A stretch of DNA of 64,000 nt from Rhyzopertha dominica (GCA_025024175.1 QCXZ01000064.1:5890001-5954000); one strand, 5' to 3'; positions 1 to 12,533 are shown, counted from the first letter of the stretch. Program-made: numbers and translations. The notes: a model not told the origin generated them from the sequence alone.

Positions 1-52
1 CTCAACTTTGATATCTGATCTTCTTCTTTTAAATTCTGCAAATTCTTTAAAA
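1..52 (-). pseudogene. Mariner transposase N-terminal fragment
   Basis: Read on the minus strand, this piece gives KEFAEFKRRRSDIKVE. It resembles the WVAEFKRGRSDVKGEH segment of the mariner DNA-binding domain, and the same segment can be read at about 17.1 kb and 34.8 kb. The window edge cuts it, so the rest of the element cannot be seen. Confidence 0.5.
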
Positions 53-1013
53 TGGCTCGTTTAATGTTATTTTATCCTCAGTAGACAATTAACGAAATAA
101 TTATCAACAACGCCACAAAATGTACGCAGAAGAATGATATGTAAGAAGCACATCACTATTCATATTCGAAACCGCGGTAACAGCTAAACGATCAGGCTTT
201 ACAATGGCCTCGTCTGAAGGTCGTTAATCCACTTATCGAGCTAATTGAACCTTGCACATGCGGTCCACTTTGAACACTTTGCCGTCGTGCTTCTAATAAT
301 CGTATGCGACCACGTTGTGATATACGTGTTCTATAAGAGGAGTGCCCGATTTATGGCTGCTATGGGCAAGGTGGACGATAAAGTTATTTGTCTTGGAGTT
401 ATGCTGCCTGTCGTCAATGCATACGTGTAATGGTTTGCAATGCCGATATATGTATAATAAGAGGATGCTCCATGTATAGTAGACTTTAAAGCAACTACTG
501 AAGATGGTAAATTATTCAAAGGATTCTTATGTGTTAGTTGTATTTTGTAGGTAGATCATATTTTTGCAATTATAACAGTAGGCAATTACATCTTAAGGTA
601 TTTTATTCCGCGGACTTTATAATACTCCGCTTCTAGGAAACCTTTTTTTAGTAATAGCCTCGACCAAAGTTAGTAAGCTGTTTAATGTTCAAGAGGGTAA
701 AACGCGAAGAAACTGGCATGTCCAAAAATAAGTCAAATGCAACTTACCGACCTGTTACGCGATAATAGATCTCTGGAAAACTCACAAAGCATTTAGGAAG
801 CTTAAAGTATGTAACAAAAGTTTCGACACAAAATGTTTTGCGAGATTTTTCGAATTGCATTAGCATTATCATATTACCATTACATGCAAAACAATAACAA
901 ATGTCAATACTTGTGACATCTGTACTGGTTTGATTTACTTTAAAATGTCTTACAAAATAGATATATGTAAGAGTATTTATACGTTTGTTGGATAACTTCC
1001 CAAAAGGGAAATT
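53..1013. other. No gene recognised
   Basis: AT-rich sequence without a coding frame I can assign. Short open frames at 245-430 and 331-519 have no recognisable motif and overlap each other on opposite strands, so I treat them as chance. Confidence 0.5.
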
Positions 1014-1295
1014 GTGCGCCTATTTCAAAATCAAAATATTTCCATCAGAACTATTTATCGCACGATTAAGGATTGTAAGCAAGGAATTCCTTGCATAAAC
1101 CTACCACAAAATTGTCGTCCAAGAATTTTGCCCTCAGAAGCTGTCAACAGAATGTTAGAAAGTGCACAAAACAGACTTTCAGCTTCAGCGAAAAACTTAG
1201 GCCGGCGATTTCAAGTTTCCCATAAAACCATCAGTAGGGAAATTGCTAGAAATAGTTTGCAATTTCGTAAAAGACATTTATCAAAAGGTGCATGA
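1014..1295 (+). pseudogene. Tc1/IS630-type transposase HTH fragment
   Basis: The 93-codon frame has the layout of the paired helix-turn-helix DNA-binding region of Tc1/IS630-type transposases. A first HTH (about residues 1-25, ...SIRTIYRTIKDCKQGI) is followed by a linker and a second HTH (about residues 50-80, RRFQVSHKTISREIAR). The open frame extends upstream through KREI without an ATG, so the true start is unknown. The frame stops at 1295 and I could not find a catalytic DDE domain downstream. It is a decayed, truncated fragment. The family assignment rests on HTH layout only. Confidence 0.5.
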
Positions 1296-3282
1296 AATAG
1301 ATATTGGAATTGTCCAAATGCGACATGTAAGGACAAAACTATGTGCTATGCAAGACCGAGGACCCTTGTTAGTGATGTAATTCTTGAAATGTGCTCTAGA
1401 TTAGTGACAAAATGTAATACTATTTTATTATTTTCAGTATTGTTAATTTTCTACTTTGTATTAGCCTTCATAAACTTTTGCCAAAATTTTTGTTACACAC
1501 GTTAAACAAACAATCACATACCGTAGAAGTAACAAGTAGAACGAACAACTAACTAACTTTATACGCTCTTTCAGAAAAACTAAAGAAAAATCTCTTGCAG
1601 TAACAATGAATCAAAGAAAGAAGACATAGATGTATAAGGAAAAGGAATCTATTGGCAACGTATATAAGCCCAAAAATTAATATGGCTTGTGGTTAGCTCA
1701 CACACAGCGAACAATTGCTATTAACTTTTAGTTCTGTTCATAATGTGTTCTAGTGTTACCGTTATTGTGTTGGTGTCGTTACAGTGAAGTAGTTACGTGT
1801 ATCTAGACAAGTGTATACAAGAAATCACGTAATCCTGTAACAAAAAATCCAGCTAGGCGGAAACTACCAAATACACGTTGAGAATATTACCAACAGCAAC
1901 ACAAACACCCGTAAGAGAAATAAGAAAAAAGCTGCAAATAATATTACACGAAACATATGCAAACTCGGGAGGACCTTGGAAGAAACTATTCAAGAACCAC
2001 GACCGAAACCAAAAGAAATCGTATGACAACAAGAGAAAGAAGGAGTAAGAAACCACTACGACAGCGCAATAATACTGTGCACAGAGTAAGAAAACATGGA
2101 AGCAAACCCATCCACAAAAAATTGGATAGGCCGTAATAAATCGTGGAAAAAAAAACTAATGCACACAAATGAGAAATATCCCGTAGAATAACGTTACCTA
2201 ATCTGCAGCTCTAGGAAACGAACGCATAAACACATACAAAAACATCCAAAGAAGCGTCGAAACCATCACGAAAGAGCAACCTAATCAGGACATATGAACC
2301 ATAATATGTCACTTAAAAAAGACACAACTCCAGACATCATTCCACACGAGGAGGAAAACAATGAATCTGAACGAATTTGCAAGTTTTAAATTGCAAATAG
2401 TATACAGATCCTTGTGGAATTCGGTGACAGTTGACAGCTAACAAATAAATTCAATGGAAAGGTAAAATTTTAACATCCAATTCTAGAACGTTTATTTTGC
2501 ACGGCATGAGTGTAGCACATGTTAATTGTAGAGCGCTTTAAGCAAGTAGTTCTAATCCTTTTCCACCATTTGTAATATTATAGCAATAGTATGGTTATTT
2601 CTACCCATCAGTAGATCATATTTCATGATACCGTTATATTCCACAATTTTTTGCGTCTCTTCCAATGCTCTCTTCACCTCAATCCCCCTTCTGAAAGGAA
2701 ATGCCTAGAAAAAAGCGTAAAGCGTCTTTCTGCTTGGAGATCTTTTTTAATACGACCGATCGGATGTCGTACACATTTTTTGCATATATGGCGTAGGCGG
2801 CTTTTGCTTAAGTCNCTTGTCGAAGAAACGCGGAACGAAATTCCGTCGCACTTTCGATTGGGAGTTAGTTTTCGCCTTTAGAATGNAAGTAGCGTGGGCA
2901 GGAAGGAACATGCANATTGATTCTATTTTTGTGTTACGTGAATGTTGTGTTGTGTTACGAAAATAAGATTTATAATGTCACTGCGAGAAACTTTCACGAA
3001 ATATATTAGTGGGTGTCGTTTGAAAGAATCATAAACCCCTCCAGTTGATAAATTATATCATCAAAAGTAGACAAATAATTTTAAATCATAAGTTTAGATT
3101 TAAACAGAAATGTTCTAAGATAGATCAAGCCCACAAAGAATATTCAAATTTACAAAGAAAGCCCTGTACTTCACCCAATCTTTCAGAATCAGGAAATAAT
3201 ACGCTAGTTTCCTTCACTGATGATACTGTCATCATTGTAGAGTAACATAAAAAACAGTAAACAAAATACAAACAGCAATATA
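1296..3282. other. No gene recognised
   Basis: AT-rich stretch. An open frame at 2651-2881 (plus) and frames at 1853-2168 (minus) show no motif I recognise. The first contains an ambiguous base. Nothing else can be supported. Confidence 0.45.
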
Positions 3283-5027
3283 CAAGGTCATATTGATATG
3301 ACTCTGGCCTACTACATCAAAACCAACAATATTTAGAAACAAAATTTAATTTATTCAACATAATCTACGCATTTGACAGAACCTTCATAAAGTAATTCTA
3401 AACCCTTGGAAAAAATTATTTGTCTTGTACTACTAACCACTCCTCAAGGGCACACAGGACTTTATTATATGTCAAAAATATTTTAAATATCAAATGTGTT
3501 TTGAACAAATTTTTGCAATGCAATCAACGACTTGTGGACATAGCTGTTATCTTGCAAGCAGAGAACACCTCTGTTAAATTTTTCACGTCTTTTGCACATA
3601 TCTTTAGAGTAATTTAGTGAGCAACCCATTATAATATGCTCCCGTGACAGTTCTACATTGTCCCAAGAATTCTAACAGAAAACCTTGCCAGACGACTTTT
3701 GCAAACAGAACTTTTTGGGTCGTGGAGACCCCAAAACGCTATGTTGCCAGAATGTTTAAGAGAGTATTCCAAAAATCCCTACTGACCGTGTTTCTCCCTA
3801 CGTTATTATTATTATATTAACAATTTCACGAACAAAACAACAAAATAAACAACACATACTAATACAAACACAGAAATTTAGTCTCATGAATACCTACCCA
3901 TTTAAAAAAGCAATATTCTAATTTCAAAATTAAAAAAGGCCTTAGGAGCAATTCAGTCGGATTCTGAGGTGGTTACATCATTGTCAGTCAGCACACTGTA
4001 GCATATAAATTTGTCTTAAATAATTTCCCAATGTAGTCCGAAATAACAAAATTGCGAGTATGTGTATTTGTGCTCTTAATTTATAATTTTATTTTAATTA
4101 GAAAGCTAAAGTTTTTTTATATCATTAACAATAAAAAAAACAAGATAAAAAATTATTTTCACCTCATGAGACCGTAGTAGCGACAGTACAATTTGCATCA
4201 GTTTAGTTTATTTTGGAAAATATTTATATTAGAAATATCGTTTACTTTTGGTATTGTCAACCAAAAATCTATGGTTTAATGTTGTAAAAATATTTCTTCC
4301 GCCTCAAAAAATATTCTTGAATTATAGGTACTCACTGAATGTCGCCGCAACTTTTATAACCTCTGAAGTATTTTCATACTTTTTTACTTCATTCACGTAA
4401 TCTGATATATCCCTTAAAGCTATATATGTTTTTGCCAATAATAAATACAAAAATCACCTGTGATTTTGAACAATATTTTAAGCTCAAAATCCCTACATAA
4501 CGATAAATTCAAAAAATCCTTCCCTACGTCCCTATTTTAAGAAATAATGCCTGCGAGTAGGTACAAATCCCTACGTCTGGCAACACTGCTGGAATGCTTC
4601 CACTGTTTATAATGTTTTGATGAAACCATGTTTCGTACATAGTGAGAATGCGATCCAAAAAGTTTCAGGAATCTTCTCGACATTGTCACGCAATCACCTT
4701 TCTGATCATTGTTCAAGCATTTTGGAATCCATTTGGCCGAAATCTTTCTCATTCCCAAATCATTGTAAACAATAGGAAACATTCGTTCGTAAAAATGTGT
4801 AATGTTTCTGCTATTTGTGTGAGCCCAATTCATCGACCTTGTAAAATCATTATCATGGATCGAATCAATTCCGAGTGGTCATAGAAAACAGTTTCGTCAC
4901 ATTTGAACTTTTGCATGCCAAACTTTGACAGTTTGTTTATAAAACATCATAGTTGTTATCATAGCAACCAAATTAAATTTCCTTTACTGGCAAGCGTCCA
5001 GGCCAACTAGATATCAATATGCCCTCG
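3283..5027 (-). mobile_element. Mariner relic (M1) with TIRs and TA flanks
   Basis: Imperfect 28-bp terminal inverted repeats lie at 3283-3310 and 5000-5027 (both read TATTGATAT and end in GGCCT inward), and each end is bounded by TA (3281-3282 and 5028-5029). On the minus strand the transposase can be followed in pieces. The first (about 4590-4880) reads DLGMRKISAKWIPK and then a damaged version of the VTMDETW region. The next (about 3345-3745) reads KVVWQGFLLEFLGQCRTVTG, then LQDNSYVHKS at the second catalytic Asp. The C-terminus reads SVKCVDYVE. Frameshifts, stops and an ~830-bp insertion make it dead. It matches the mariner DD34D family in the order of its motifs. Confidence 0.75.
3755..4586. 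repeat. Insertion inside mariner M1, unidentified
   Basis: This very AT-rich segment separates the two halves of the mariner transposase relic. Both edges carry AAATCCCTAC-like words (near 3773-3785 and 4565-4577), and more CCCTACG words occur near 4490-4530. No coding sequence was recognised. The boundaries are approximate because the mariner around it is degraded. Confidence 0.4.
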
Positions 5028-5029
5028 TA

Positions 5030-5839
5030 TAAGCAGATATAGAAAGAAAAATCTCCATAATTACGTACTTCCGGCACGCATCTATAACCAGCACAACTAC
5101 GGATCCACAACACGAATCGATTACTGATGCTCGAAATCGATTGAAATATCTCACAATCACGGATGTAACATCTTCAAACGGAGAACCAACGATAAACCGC
5201 ACATCTCCCAATTAACGATTTGTGGCCTGGTCGAGCGGAACGAACGAACGGAGAAACTACGCCTCCCTGATCAACTATTGATGCGGATTGAGATCGCGCA
5301 GGCGAGTGGTACCCATAACCAATTAATCTTAATTATTCTAGCGGCCGAGAGTGATTCGATGAAATTAATAGGTAAGTAAATACGCGGTTTAAACCACCTG
5401 CAAGTGTGAATTTACGATGTCACGNCGTACGGTCGTTATTGCTTTGGGCGGATGAACTCGCGAAGGGCATGCTTAAAGGAAGGCCTTGATGGATCATGAG
5501 AGTGCACATGAAAAAAGTTTAAAGTTTGTCTATTTATATTTGGAAGAATTTTATGTCTCAATATAATATTTAACTTTTTGCTGTTATTTACGGCAATCCC
5601 ATCGTCCCACTAGCAAACCATCAGCCACGCGCTGATGAAAGTTTCCAGGGCCGTATTAAAAAAATAATAATAGCAATTTGCACACACTTTAATTAAATAA
5701 TATGTAGGTACTGTTTTTACATTTACGACAAAAGCTACACAGGTAGATAATTCGCATTAAATAAATATTAAAAATTAATTATGGTCACAGTCACTATCAC
5801 AAAATTCTTCATCACTACTGTCGCTCTCTAGATTTATAA
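5030..5839. other. No gene; higher-complexity island
   Basis: No coding frame is supported. The part from about 5,200 to 5,400 is less AT-rich than its surroundings, lacks simple repeats, and holds ATTAAT words (near 5,322-5,340 and 5,365). It could be single-copy non-coding DNA left between transposons. This is an impression from composition only. Confidence 0.3.
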
Positions 5840-6371
5840 TTAATTCTTGGCGCGATAATTATCTTCGATTTCAATTACATGACGGACACAATTTGCCCAA
5901 CTAACTTGATTTATTTTATTGACCTCTTCTTCAATTAAGTTTACGGTGCCTACACTAAATTTCGGATTTGTATTTTTTCTCCTTAAATTTCCCTTAAATT
6001 CAGCCCTTATCAGTTCAATGGGATTCAAAATACAATGATAGGGTGGAAGCCGATGCACTTGATGGCCACGATTCGCTGCTTCTTGGTCTAAATCATATTC
6101 TTTTTTTAAATCTTTAGTTCTTAGTACTTCCAACAACTCTTCTTTGGTATAGTTATCTTCAAAATACAGATCATGTTTCTCTAAGAAGTCCATAATATCT
6201 TGTTTTCGACTGCCTCTATTTGGAATTTTATTTCTTTGTACGAATGGTAGCCGGCGTTGTCCATTATTATTACACTGTTTGCAGGTACATTCTCCATTAG
6301 AAACCAATCCAACATATCGCCCGACATGTCATCGTGATAGTCAATTGAGGAATGTTTTGCGCTTAATAATA

Positions 6372-7686
6372 CGAGGCATGTTTTTTAAGTAAGTACCGTT
6401 TTGGAATTAAAAAAGACGTGTAAAGATATCGCAATAATTTTATCTTACATGAAAGCCTGTACCTTAATCTACTTTTCTACATAATTTCCGTGAATATTGA
6501 GGCACTTGTCATAACGTGGCACCAGTTTTTGAATACCCTCCTCATAAAATTCTGCCGCCTGACTTGTTAACCACTGTATCACAAATGTTTCGACTTCGTT
6601 ATCGTCTTGAAGACGCTGACCACCCAGGTGTTTCTTCAAGTGCAGGAACAAATGGTAGTCGCTGGGCGCCAGATCAGGGCTGTATGGAAGATGATCTAGA
6701 GTTTCCCATTTAAAAGATTTGATGAGATCTTTTGGTCCGATTAGCCACATGTGGACGGGCATTGTCATGCAGCAAAACGATACCCTTACTCAACTTGCCA
6801 CGTCTTTTGTTCTGGATTGCACGACGGAGATTGTTCAATGTCTTACAATAAGACGCTGCATTGATTGTCTCATAACGAGGCAGAAACTCCACTAGCAATA
6901 CTCCTTTTCTGTCCCAAAAAATTGTGCACACGATTTTCCGGGCAGAAATTGTTTGCTTAAACTTCACTTTTTGGGTGATGATGAATGTCGCCATTCCATG
7001 GATTGTTGTTTCGATTCTGGTGTGACGTAGGCCACCCATGTTTCGTCACCAGTAACAATTTGGTCTAAAAAATCTTCACCTTCATTGTGGTACCGCTCAA
7101 GGAAAGTCAATGCACTGCCTAAACGTTGGGTTTTATGCAAATCCGTCAACATTTTCGGAACCCAACGTGAACACAATATCCGGTAATTCAAGTTTTCGGT
7201 CACAATGCGATACAAAACACTACGAGAATATTGAGGAAAGCAGTCGCACAATGATGAAATTGTAAAGCGTCTGTTTTCTCTCACCTTTTCGTTCACTTTC
7301 TGCACCAAATCTTCATTAACGACCGAAGGACGCCTCCGTTCTTCATCATGCGCATTTGTGCGGCCATCTTTAAATGCTCTCACCCATTTCCTTACCATTC
7401 CATTACTCATAATGTTTTGTCCGTAAACTTCACAGATCTCACGATGAATATCGATCGGTTTTACGCCTTTAGCACTAAGAAATCGTATAACAGCCCGTAC
7501 TTCACAATCGGCGGGACTCACGATTGTCGGAGGCATCTTAAACACTCAGTAAACAACGTATACAATGAAGAATCAAACAGTGCATAGACAAGAGATGTAG
7601 GTAACCAGCGCGCTTGCGCGGAACGCCGACTGTAGCGCTGCGGTGGCGGAATCGCAAAACGGTACTTACTTAAAAAACATGCCTCG
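6372..7686 (-). mobile_element. Complete mariner element with perfect 32-bp TIRs
   Basis: The ends 6372-6403 and 7655-7686 are perfect inverted repeats of 32 bp (starting CGAGGCATGTTTTTTAAGTA), flanked by TA on both sides (6370-6371 and 7687-7688), which is the mariner target duplication. The element is 1,315 bp, typical for mariner. It lies inside another transposase gene, so it is the younger insertion. Perfect TIRs with a damaged ORF suggest a fairly recent arrival, possibly mobilised in trans. Confidence 0.92.
6469..7536 (-). pseudogene. Mariner transposase (DD34D) with two frameshifts
   Basis: The frame is best started at the ATG at 7536 (MPPTIV); an in-frame GTG lies three codons upstream. 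Domains in order: a paired HTH region (residues ~10-110, with the WVRAFKDGR segment); WVPKMLTD; the first catalytic Asp in VTGDETW; the second in LLHDNARPH; and the third in YSPDLAPSDYHLF. The end reads HGNYVEK at about 6469, the usual mariner C-terminus. Reading passes through three frames, with shifts near 6964-7039 and 6710-6768. All three catalytic Asp codons are therefore present but cannot be translated as one protein. The coding span (~355 codons) is close to the family's ~345. Confidence 0.88.
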
Positions 7687-8039
7687 TAGTAAACAATTTT
7701 TAATCCATCCCACCTTTGATCCTGCGTGCAATATAATAATACGGTGCCCACTGGCACGTCTAGTACACACTTTTCTGAATTATCTACCCAACCCTTTTTT
7801 ACTGTATCATACGAATTAAACCACGTTTCGTCTAAATAGATTATCGGTCTACGTTCGTCCCTAAACTTTTTGATTTCTTTCAAATAATTCATTCTCCATT
7901 CGCTAATCCTAAGCGATTCCATTACAACGTGTCTTTTAATTAACATTATGTGATTCAACCCAATGGATATTATAAATTTTCGCAGGGTCTCGACGCAAAC
8001 ACAAATTGTAATTGTTTCGGTGACTTCTTCTTGCGACAT

Positions 8040-8953
8040 TCTTAGTTCTCATTTGTTAAATTCAATGTAAAATTCTGTCTCTTACGGTTACCGAGATACC
8101 CGGAAAACACACGATTTCTGGACATTCTTCACGTACTGTTATGTTGTCGCCGAGATTATCTCTTGCACGTTCACCATTGTCAACCTCTTCTAAAAGCATC
8201 CGCGGTGGCAAGACCACAACTCATTAAACACGTTAAACACCGGCAGTGACGCCATTACGACAAATACGGAATGAACATGTTTATTCCGCTACAAACTAAT
8301 TGCTTGATTTATATTCAATTAATTGAGAAAGATTAATTGAGGCAATGTGCATAATACGTGAAGATCNTTAGCGTAATGCGAAAGCCAAGAAAAAAAGGTG
8401 CACGTGTTGCAATACGGAATGCCTATAAAGTAGTTTACAGTACTTAACGCTACAGACATGGATTTAATAGAAAACATATTACCGATTATACCTATATACT
8501 AGTTGTAGGTTATAGGCTGATGAAAGAGAANAGATCGATCCCACCCATTTTCTTTTGCAAAACAGCACTACTCAATCATTGGCCTGTAATGTTTAAAAAT
8601 AGTCTTATTCGAAAGCTGGGATCACCACTTCCATGGAAGCTGCTCTGTATATGCAAACTAAGTGCAACAATAACTGAAATTCGTAAAAATGTATGCCCAA
8701 AATAATCTGAAAGCTAGACTTCGCAATTATTTTAGCATAAATGTTTGCCATAATTCTTGCACGTGCTGTCAAATTGTAAAAAGTCTACCATTAAGGCATT
8801 ACTTTGCTATATGTAGAGCGCGGGTATTTCACTCAGTTTATGTGTAAAAAATTCTCTAATCGGGATATTTTGATGCAATGGAACGCGTCCCTATAGCGGA
8901 TTAATGTGCGTATATCAAAATTCAAACACTGCGCAAAAAAACGGTTGACAGAA
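8040..8953. other. No gene recognised
   Basis: This lies upstream (on the minus strand) of the split DDE transposase and probably includes its 5' end. No TIR could be delimited. The part at 8,100-8,380 is of mixed composition. A short frame at 8520-8705 has no motif and contains an ambiguous base. Confidence 0.4.
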
Positions 8954-10250
8954 TTGGGTATTATCACTTTTTTTGAAAATTACGTAAAATGAATCTTGAA
9001 GTACATATATATCTTACGCCATGTTAAAAAAAAAACAAAAAAATATTTGTAGGTAGAGAATATCAGGTCTGAAATTCGAATCTTAGGAGTCACCGCCAAA
9101 ACGCTTCTATCCAAGGTTATTCAACTCGTGACGTCAAGTGTCATGTAAACATTACCGAGGAGCGTGCTGTTTAATGGTGTAGTATCAGTCTTGTATTGAA
9201 AAAGCTTTTGTGTGGTGTTCATTGAAAGGACGGTGTAAGAGGTCGCACCAAAAAGTGATTTGTGTAGTTTTACAAGCATCTACTATGTATGGAAAACAAA
9301 ACAAGTGTTGTTTTGTACATGGTTATAAGAGTACTTCAGTCAGTACAGCTAACAAATTTTTTGTAACCGTTCCTCGAGATTATAACGTATGAAAAAGTTG
9401 TTTAAGGCCCCTAGACGTGATATGCCGAAATCGCAAAGTTTGTTTTTCTGTTGTGAAGATCATCTTAATTCTTACTGTAAGTTTTATTATTCTTTTTGGG
9501 GTTATCAGTGTTTACCATTCAGTGTCCATTTTGTTATAGCTTGAAGAGGATATGAAAAATTATATGCGTTTTAAGTTGATAGAGGGAAATGTTATAATAA
9601 AGAACGACGCTGTTCCCCATATATTCGACTGTTAGCCAGACCGGAAACGAACCGCAAGAGCCCCGAAAATAAATGGCAATTTATATTTATTCGGACCTCT
9701 AAAATAAATGTCAAGTATAGGGTACATTTTTGATTCTTACATTTTTATGTTTACAAATAGTATGTTTCCAACAACCCACTGTGATCAAATTATCAGTGCT
9801 ACGTTGATTTGATAAAAAGTTCACTTATGCTGTTGCTTTTACGTTCCTCATCTCCGCCGCGTTGAACCGCTCGTCGCTGTACACAAATTCCATGACAATG
9901 AACATGCCTTCAGAAGTCATAACTCATAAGTATTTCACTTTTTCTGGGCGTATTTTAATTCGCTTGTCACAAAATGAACGCAAACAACAAACTGATAAAT
10001 TGACGGGCTGAGGCTGACGCGTGACATGTTGACCCCAGATGTAAGCAAGCGGCCATTTACAAGACACCTGACGTCACGGCCAATATGTTCACGTTTTGGC
10101 GGTCCCTTTAAATATTCACATTTTTAATACTAAAAATACACCTTACGATCCATTTTTTCGAATTTATAAGCTGTCACAGCTGTTTTGTGGATTAGATGCT
10201 ACGTATTAATATGCAATTTAATAAAATATAAATACATGGCAAATATCCAA
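8954..10250 (+). mobile_element. THAP-carrying DNA transposon, copy A
   Basis: This is one of three copies in the window of a ~1.1-1.3 kb element with short inverted ends (TTGGGTATT at the left; ATCCAA or ACCCAA at the right). Inside, from an ATG at 9285, a THAP-like zinc-binding exon is readable: MYGKQNKCC at the first Cys, NKFFVTVPRDY, then in the next frame MKKLFKAP and a CCEDHL C-x2-H pair. The usual second Cys is Tyr (HGYKST). A GTAAG...TAG intron-like segment (about 9476-9540) precedes LEEDMKNYMRFKLIEG. A 1-nt loss before GTATG shifts this copy out of frame. No transposase domain is present, so it looks non-autonomous. Known P-element-type transposons carry an N-terminal THAP domain, but I cannot place this family firmly. 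Confidence 0.7.
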
Positions 10251-10439
10251 TTCACGGTGCGTTACGAGAAGCTTGCCAGGAGTCGTGTGTGGATAGTTCA
10301 ACAGTAACTTGATGGACTAAACGTTTTAGAGCTTTGGACTAGTGTTAAAGACGACTACAGAAGTTGGAGACCTCACACTCTGCTACCGACACCACTTTTG
10401 CTGCTATACGCTATATTAGTGCTGACGTAATGACTGCCA

Positions 10440-11371
10440 TTTTTCTGCGGTTCGTCAAAGTCCTGGATCCTGACAAACCGAGTTGTCATAACGTGCGTGA
10501 CGGACCTCAGTGTTAAGTGCAATTTTGTGACTTTAGAAGAATATTTAGAAGTGTTACTGTGCTTATTTGAGTAGCTTACACTCCTTCACTTTGCTTCACA
10601 AGTATTACAAACCGAAATTACATTTAGTTTAGATCCTGGATCAAAACAAACCAAGTTGTCATAACGTGCATAAGGTTCAGTGTTTGGTGCAATTTTTTAG
10701 TGTTAAAAGAATATTTTAAAGTGTTACTGTGTATGTTTGAGTAGCTGACACTCCTTCGCTGTACCAGAAGCTGGTAACGTGCTAGGTCCCTGGATGTTCT
10801 TGTTATAATGAGAGAGAAACGTATAAACTTTAAGCACATATTTTAGATTGACTTCCAACAATAGATTGTAACTTAATGTAATTTCGGTTTGTAATACTTA
10901 ATGAATAATACAAAGGTATGTAAACCATACACAGTAACACTTCAAAATATTGTTTTGTACTATAATTTTGCTCTGAACATTGAGTGTTACTATGTATTTT
11001 TAATGGTTCACGTTCCTTCGTATAATTTAGTATTACAAACCAAAATTACATTTAGTTGCAATCTATTGTTTAAAAACAACCTAAAAGGAGTGCTATAAAG
11101 ATTACACGTTACTCTCTCATTATAGCAGGAACATCCAGGGACCCAACCCATTACCATTTTCTGGTGAAACTTCTAAATTGTAATGCTCCAGACACGTCTT
11201 AGTTTATGTTCAGCTTTTCAACAATACATTATACCTAAATGTAATTTCATTTTCATACACAGTAACACATTAAAATACCCTTTAACACTAAAAAATTACA
11301 CCAAACGCTGAACTACCTTACGCACATTATGACAACTAAGTAGGCTGGGTTGGATCCAGGATCTTGGAAGT
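10440..11371. repeat. Foldback / nested inverted repeat
   Basis: A block at 10628-10813 (starting ATCCTGGATC, ending near ATAATGAGAGAG) recurs inverted at 11111-11371 (CTCTCTCATTATAG ... GGATCCAGGATC). Inside it, 10860-10900 is repeated inverted at 11026-11068. A direct partial copy of the left arm lies at 10450-10630. No coding sequence was seen. The layout fits a foldback or MITE-type element with later duplications. Confidence 0.55.
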
Positions 11372-11494
11372 ATCGCAGCAAAATGGTCACTTATTGTGGC
11401 TACAATAATGGAAGAAGACCGCATGGACAAATAAGCAACAGACAAATACCAAATTTGTCTTCTTTGAAGAAAATTTAAAAGCTTGATTCCAAAA

Positions 11495-11690
11495 GTTTAG
11501 ATGAGGTATGGAAAACAGTGGCGTAATCCTCTTGCACGATAACGCTTGATCGCATAAAGCAATGTCAGTCAAAGGAGTTTGCGAGAAGAACTGCTGTGAA
11601 ATTCTCCCACATCCCTGTGCAGCCCTGACATGAGTCCTCCAGATTTCGTTCTATTCCTCCAGTATAATTAGGGTCTAGATGAACCTTTTA
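11495..11690 (+). pseudogene. Mariner transposase catalytic fragment
   Basis: Read across two frames on the plus strand, the sequence gives GVILLHDNA (second catalytic Asp region), KEFARRTAVKFSHIPVQP, then MSPPDFVLF-like residues matching the third Asp region of mariner transposases. Stops interrupt it. It appears to be a separate mariner lineage from those at 3.3 and 6.4 kb. Confidence 0.5.
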
Positions 11691-12533
11691 TCTTTCAGAT
11701 AAGCATTCATTTATCTCTAAATATTCAGTAGTTTTTCAATGGTGCTGTGTTGAAAAATAGATGGTTTTCTGTTTTTCTATCGTCATCTATATCTTGTCTC
11801 TCCAGAAATCCTAAGAACAAGGAACAGTTGTTTCCAAATATGAAGAGAAAAAAGTAAGTAGCTAAAAATATTTCTCTACAACTTATGTACAGTGTTTTAA
11901 AAGGTTATTAACATTACTCCATACATATGGGAGTCACTTTACACATTTTACTCATTTTTAAAGATGCAAAGTACACAACTTCTTGTCGGTTTGCTGGTGT
12001 TGATGGTTGTTTTTATCCAAGTTTATAGTAATTTTTATAGAACATTTATAGCAGTAGCTTCCTCGTAATCGTACTTAAACTTCAATGGAGTACATAGCAA
12101 ACACATTAAACATTTACCATATAAAAGGTAAACATACATACACATACAACATGTTAAAGAAAGAAGTCGACCAAAAACTATGCATTAAGCCATCAAACAC
12201 ATGCTAGATTAGTTCCAGATAAACGTTCAATTTCTTTCTCGAACTTGCATTTTAATAACAAATTATCTCCTCAATAAATACCTAAACATAATTAAATAAA
12301 GGCCGACCAGCCAATTTTGCGTTGTGCTTATTAGGTAACATTCCACAGTCGATACTAAGCGCTTATGGTTACGTCCAGTGGCTTTCATTATAGTCACAGC
12401 CTGACCTCAAGGAATTCCTGTAACTGATAATTTGTTGAGCAAACCCACAGCACTGTGTTAAACAAGCCGTATTGTGGTTAGTAATTTATAAAATATATTC
12501 GTGTTTGAACACTCAAACACAGCGTTTATTATT
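11691..12533. other. No gene recognised
   Basis: AT-rich sequence with no supported coding frame, RNA gene or clear repeat boundary. Confidence 0.45.

Larger units (their letters stand above)
5840..8039 (-). pseudogene. DDE transposase gene (IS630/Tc1-type), split by a mariner
   Basis: The minus strand encodes two halves of one DDE transposase. The first (8039-7689) starts MSQEEV, contains the first catalytic Asp in IIYLDETWFNSYDTVKKGW, and breaks at KIVYYEA, where the mariner begins. The second (6369-5840) resumes with LLSAKHSSIDYHDDMSGDM, then the second Asp in VIIMDNAGYHS, and ends with LPPYHCILNPIELI, the region of the third acidic residue. Besides the insertion there is a frame change at the junction and a stop soon after VENKILWTS, so it was or became non-functional. 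The order of motifs is that of multicopy insect DDE_3-type transposases. I could not delimit the TIRs of the host element. Confidence 0.75.

Noticed and set aside
1853..2168. Minus-strand frames rich in Phe, Leu and Val
   Set aside because: They resemble membrane segments only because the plus strand is A-rich; no family pattern is visible.
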